This document shows, in pieces, positions 61,646 to 64,000 of a stretch of 64,000 nt of DNA. Location of the stretch: NCBI RefSeq assembly GCF_947502445.1, contig NZ_CANMZW010000034.1, forward strand, positions 1 to 64,000, given 5' to 3'. How positions within the stretch are numbered: the stretch's first letter is position 1; the number at the start of each line of letters is the position of its first letter. Made by a program: the position numbers and the translations under genes. This DNA is from an uncultured Brevibacillus sp. GTDB taxonomy: Bacteria; Bacillota; Bacilli; Brevibacillales; Brevibacillaceae. The notes under the pieces were generated by a model. It did no database searches. It was given only the letters and a program-made list of their open reading frames with translations, and was not told where the DNA came from.

Positions 61646-62336
61646 TTATTTCATAATGCCTAGCTTTGCGATGATGTCATCCTCTTCGGTATAGTTGATC
61701 ATCTGCATGACACCTTCCGGAGGATTCACGATTTCCCACTCGATGGTTCGCCGCATGGCTTCCCGATCGGTGATCGTTTCCTGATAGCCCAGCTCTCTCC
61801 TGATTTTTCCTGTATCCAGGCAGATGTGCTGACGGTTATTGATCTGTGGTACGAGATGAACCGGCAGATCTGCGGCAGGCACACTGATTACTTCGCCCTG
61901 CCAATCGATTTGCGCCGCGATTCCCTCAACCCATTGCTTCATCGTCAGACAATCAGGCTCCGCCACATGGTAAATCTGACCTTTGGCCACATCTGAGGCA
62001 AAGCCTTCTTCCATAAGGATCGTTTTTCTGCCATCACGCATCTGCTGCAAATAAGGGTATAAGCGATGCTGGTAATCACCTGGTCCGTACACCATCGGCA
62101 GACACACAATCGTACCTGGCAAACGCTTGTGACTCAGCACGACCTTTTCAACCAGGACTTTGTCATAATCACTTCGATCTTCACGAACACCACCGAATGG
62201 GTAACGCTTTTGGCAGAGGGGCTTCACCAGATGAAAGCCCCCGATTAAAAATCGCTAGCTCATGTCCGTATTCTGCCAGTCTTTTTACCACATGTGGCCC
62301 AATAAATCGTGTCCCGCCCAATAAGAGAATCCTCAT
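61646..62336 (-). pseudogene. NAD-dependent epimerase/dehydratase with internal deletion
   Basis: The start (62336) gives the NAD-binding MRILLLGGTRFIGPHVVKRL and reads to FNRG. The C-terminal half, PLCQKRYPFGGVREDRSDYDKVLVEK onward with the YxxxK-like Tyr and Lys, is in another frame from about 62227 to 61646. Some 80-90 residues between them are absent. The family is the extended SDR group. Confidence 0.8.
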
Positions 62337-62356
62337 CCCTCCCCTTCCCTTTGTCT

Positions 62357-62938
62357 TTATAGTTTCTCAATCACCTTATCAATCAGCCCGTATTCGAGTG
62401 CTTCTGCTGCCGTCAGGAAGTAATCGCGGTCTGCGTCTTTTTCAATTTGCTCGACAGTTTTGCCTGTACGCTCTGAAATGATCGTATACAGCATATTTCG
62501 GTGCCGCATGATCCGATCGGCGGCAATCTTGATGTCACTCGCCTGCCCCTGGCTTCCTCCCCAAGGCTGGTGCAGCATGACCTCGGCATTGGGAAGGGCA
62601 AACCTTTTGCCCGGTGCTCCGGCTACCAGCAGCATCGCCCCCATCGAAGCAGCCATGCCTGTGCATATCGTAGATACATCTGGCGCAACGAATTTCATCG
62701 TATCGATGATCGCCATCCCGGCTGTGACAGAGCCTCCCGGGGAATTGATGTACAGGTGAATGTCTTTTTGGGGATCTTCAGCGGCCAAAAACAGCAGCTG
62801 AGCTACTACGGCATTTGCCACCTGATCGTCTATGGCACTGCCGAGAAAAATGATGCGATCCTTGAGCAAGCGAGAGTATATATCATAAGAACGCTCCCCA
62901 TAGCTCGTTTGTTCTACCACTACTGGAATCAGATTCAT
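62357..62938 (-). CDS. clpP: ATP-dependent Clp protease proteolytic subunit (ClpP-type)
   Basis: 193 residues of the ClpP fold. Catalytic Ser in GMAASMGA, His in VMLHQPWGG, and Asp in the following handle region (KDADRDYFLTAAEA). It may be an additional ClpP, because it lies in an accessory neighbourhood; that cannot be judged from one window. GGAGG lies 10 nt before the ATG. Confidence 0.92.
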   Translation of the reverse strand: MNLIPVVVEQTSYGERSYDIYSRLLKDRIIFLGSAIDDQVANAVVAQLLFLAAEDPQKDIHLYINSPGGSVTAGMAIIDTMKFVAPDVSTICTGMAASMGAMLLVAGAPGKRFALPNAEVMLHQPWGGSQGQASDIKIAADRIMRHRNMLYTIISERTGKTVEQIEKDADRDYFLTAAEALEYGLIDKVIEKL

Positions 62939-62979
62939 GAAAAACCCTCCTTGTTTGTGCCAAAATAGAATTGATTTGA

Positions 62980-63243
62980 TTACGCTGCCATACTCATGCG
63001 GCTTGCTTGCGGTGAAGAAACACTGCCTCCCACTCGGCTAAAGCCAGAGGAGACCTGCGTAACCACAGCAGGGCTGTCGGCAGGACCAACTGTCCATGTC
63101 TGCATAACAGACTCGCCTTCGCTGGCACCCCCCTGCGCGTTTCGGTTCGGGAGTGCAATCACGTTTCCTCGCTGCTGCTCTGGTTTTCTTTCCCATACAA
63201 CTACAGGTCTGGACTTGCTTGTTGCTGCTGCCTCTGCCTTCAT
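62980..63243 (-). CDS. Small hypothetical protein coupled to the ArsR-type gene
   Basis: 87 residues, Ser/Gly/Val-rich, without TM helix or known domain (SRPVVVWERKPEQQRGNVIALPNRN near the start). It overlaps the upstream gene by ATGA and has AAGGAGG, partly formed by the upstream gene's last codons. Probably real because of this coupling. Confidence 0.6.
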   Translation of the reverse strand: MKAEAAATSKSRPVVVWERKPEQQRGNVIALPNRNAQGGASEGESVMQTWTVGPADSPAVVTQVSSGFSRVGGSVSSPQASRMSMAA

Positions 63244-63833
63244 GCCTTTTCTCCTCCTTCTTTTGGATACACGGCGAGAATGACTTGATACGTTTCCTGT
63301 CCTTTTGCTTTCGACTGATACTTTTCGACGAGCTGGTTCACGAGAGAGACGTACTCCTCCACGAAAGCACTGCGCTGCTCGGCACTGGCGAGACGGATGC
63401 TCGTGTCTAGCGTCGCACTCGGTATCTCTTGATCCTGATCGGAGCGCTCCATCAACAAGAGGGCATCACGCTTGATCCGTTCTGCTGTATTCACCAAGTG
63501 AGACAACGCTCCCTGATCCTTCATCTGCTGCACGGTTTCGTTCGCCCAGTTCAAGCCTTCCGAGAGCACGTAGGTCCGCGCAATCGCGAGGTACAGCACC
63601 TCGACCAGGTTGCGTACCTGACGACTTCCCACGCGGCGAACCAGCCCTACCTTTTCCAAAGCCTTCAGATGGTAATTCACTCTCTGGGGAATTTCATTGA
63701 TCCCACGCGCCACCTCGGCAGCTGATGCCGGCTCAACCAGACGGCTCAATATTTCCGCACGCAGCGGATTCAACAGCGCCATTGCTTGCTCCGGCGTCTC
63801 GACGACATACGATTCCAGTTGTTCATGTGCCAC
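63240..63833 (-). CDS. ArsR-like winged-helix regulator
   Basis: 197 residues: N-terminal winged helix (LNPLRAEILSRLVEPASAAEVARGINEIPQRVNYHLKAL over helices 1-4), then a helical region of about 100 residues. GTG start after GAGGTG. A SigA promoter with two identical palindromes directly upstream suggests autoregulation. Confidence 0.87.
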   Translation of the reverse strand: MAHEQLESYVVETPEQAMALLNPLRAEILSRLVEPASAAEVARGINEIPQRVNYHLKALEKVGLVRRVGSRQVRNLVEVLYLAIARTYVLSEGLNWANETVQQMKDQGALSHLVNTAERIKRDALLLMERSDQDQEIPSATLDTSIRLASAEQRSAFVEEYVSLVNQLVEKYQSKAKGQETYQVILAVYPKEGGEKA

Positions 63834-63858
63834 AAAAACACCTCATGACATTAATCAT

Positions 63859-63899
63859 TTACGTAAAAATAGTTTATTACGTAAGAGTTTGTTTGTCAA
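63859..63899 (-). promoter_or_regulatory. SigA promoter with twin TTACGTAA operators
   Basis: Minus strand: TTGACA (63899-63894), 17-nt spacer, TAAACT (63876-63871). The palindrome TTACGTAA occurs twice, at 63877-63884 against the -10 and at 63859-63866 near the expected start of transcription, 18 bp apart. This layout suits repression by the gene's own product. Confidence 0.65.
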
Positions 63900-64000
63900 A
63901 TGGTGGGAGAGCCCAAAAATACCTGGCCCGGACTTTTGGTTGAGGAGAGAAAAAGGGAGAAAACGCTCCAGGTTCGTAGGGCCACTTCTACGCGGGTGAA
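63900..64000. other. Right edge, no gene recognised
   Basis: About 100 bases upstream of the ArsR promoter; neither strand shows a start with a ribosome binding site or a protein I recognise. Confidence 0.4.

Overview
The window reads as chromosome of an endospore-forming, flagellated Gram-positive (Bacillota). The evidence is strong AGGAGG-type ribosome binding sites, GTG/TTG starts, spore genes (GerM-domain lipoprotein, SpoVIF-like protein, a decayed gerA operon), two SAM-I (S-box) riboswitches, a SigD-type promoter, RNase J and bacilliredoxin. Gene content and the crowd of OppA-like lipoproteins resemble Brevibacillus (Paenibacillaceae); that placement is inference. No rRNA, tRNA, CRISPR array or prophage was recognised.

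Layout. 0-7 kb: high-affinity phosphate uptake (pstS-C-A-B on the minus strand) plus a second pstB cut off from the operon by a plus-strand chemoreceptor gene; pstS and the outlying pstB carry matching PhoP-box/-10 promoters. 7-12 kb: envelope and spore-related genes (GerM-domain lipoprotein, N-acetylmuramoyl-L-alanine amidase, M28 aminopeptidase, small spore proteins). 12-22 kb: four OppA-like peptide-binding proteins without permeases, one lacking the lipobox cysteine, interrupted by a solitary TIR-domain gene with an overlapping small gene. 22-25 kb: metNIQ methionine importer under an S-box. 25-33 kb: a gerA operon deletion scar, an LCP cell-wall ligase, an MFS pump, an ECF sigma/anti-sigma pair, SDR and aldo-keto reductases. 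33-39 kb: bacilliredoxin, RNase J, SCO1 and rhodanese genes, and an S-box-controlled metY. 39-52 kb: two export cassettes headed by related long ArsR-type regulators (one MFS, one two-permease ABC exporter plus a Nif3-like gene), separated by an IS200/IS605 element (broken tnpA, intact tnpB) and a MoxR-DUF58-DUF4129 operon. 52-64 kb: a TetR scar with an intact operator, NamA, citrate synthase with a LysR regulator, a large anchored protein, an SgrR-like regulator, two genes with internal deletions, a ClpP paralogue and a self-regulated ArsR gene.

The most unusual items are the TIR protein with its small overlapping partner, the divergent chemoreceptor placed inside the Pho locus, four deletion scars that keep the 5' and 3' ends of genes, a 107-bp identical tract shared by two oppA paralogues, and a possible AUC-initiated gene.
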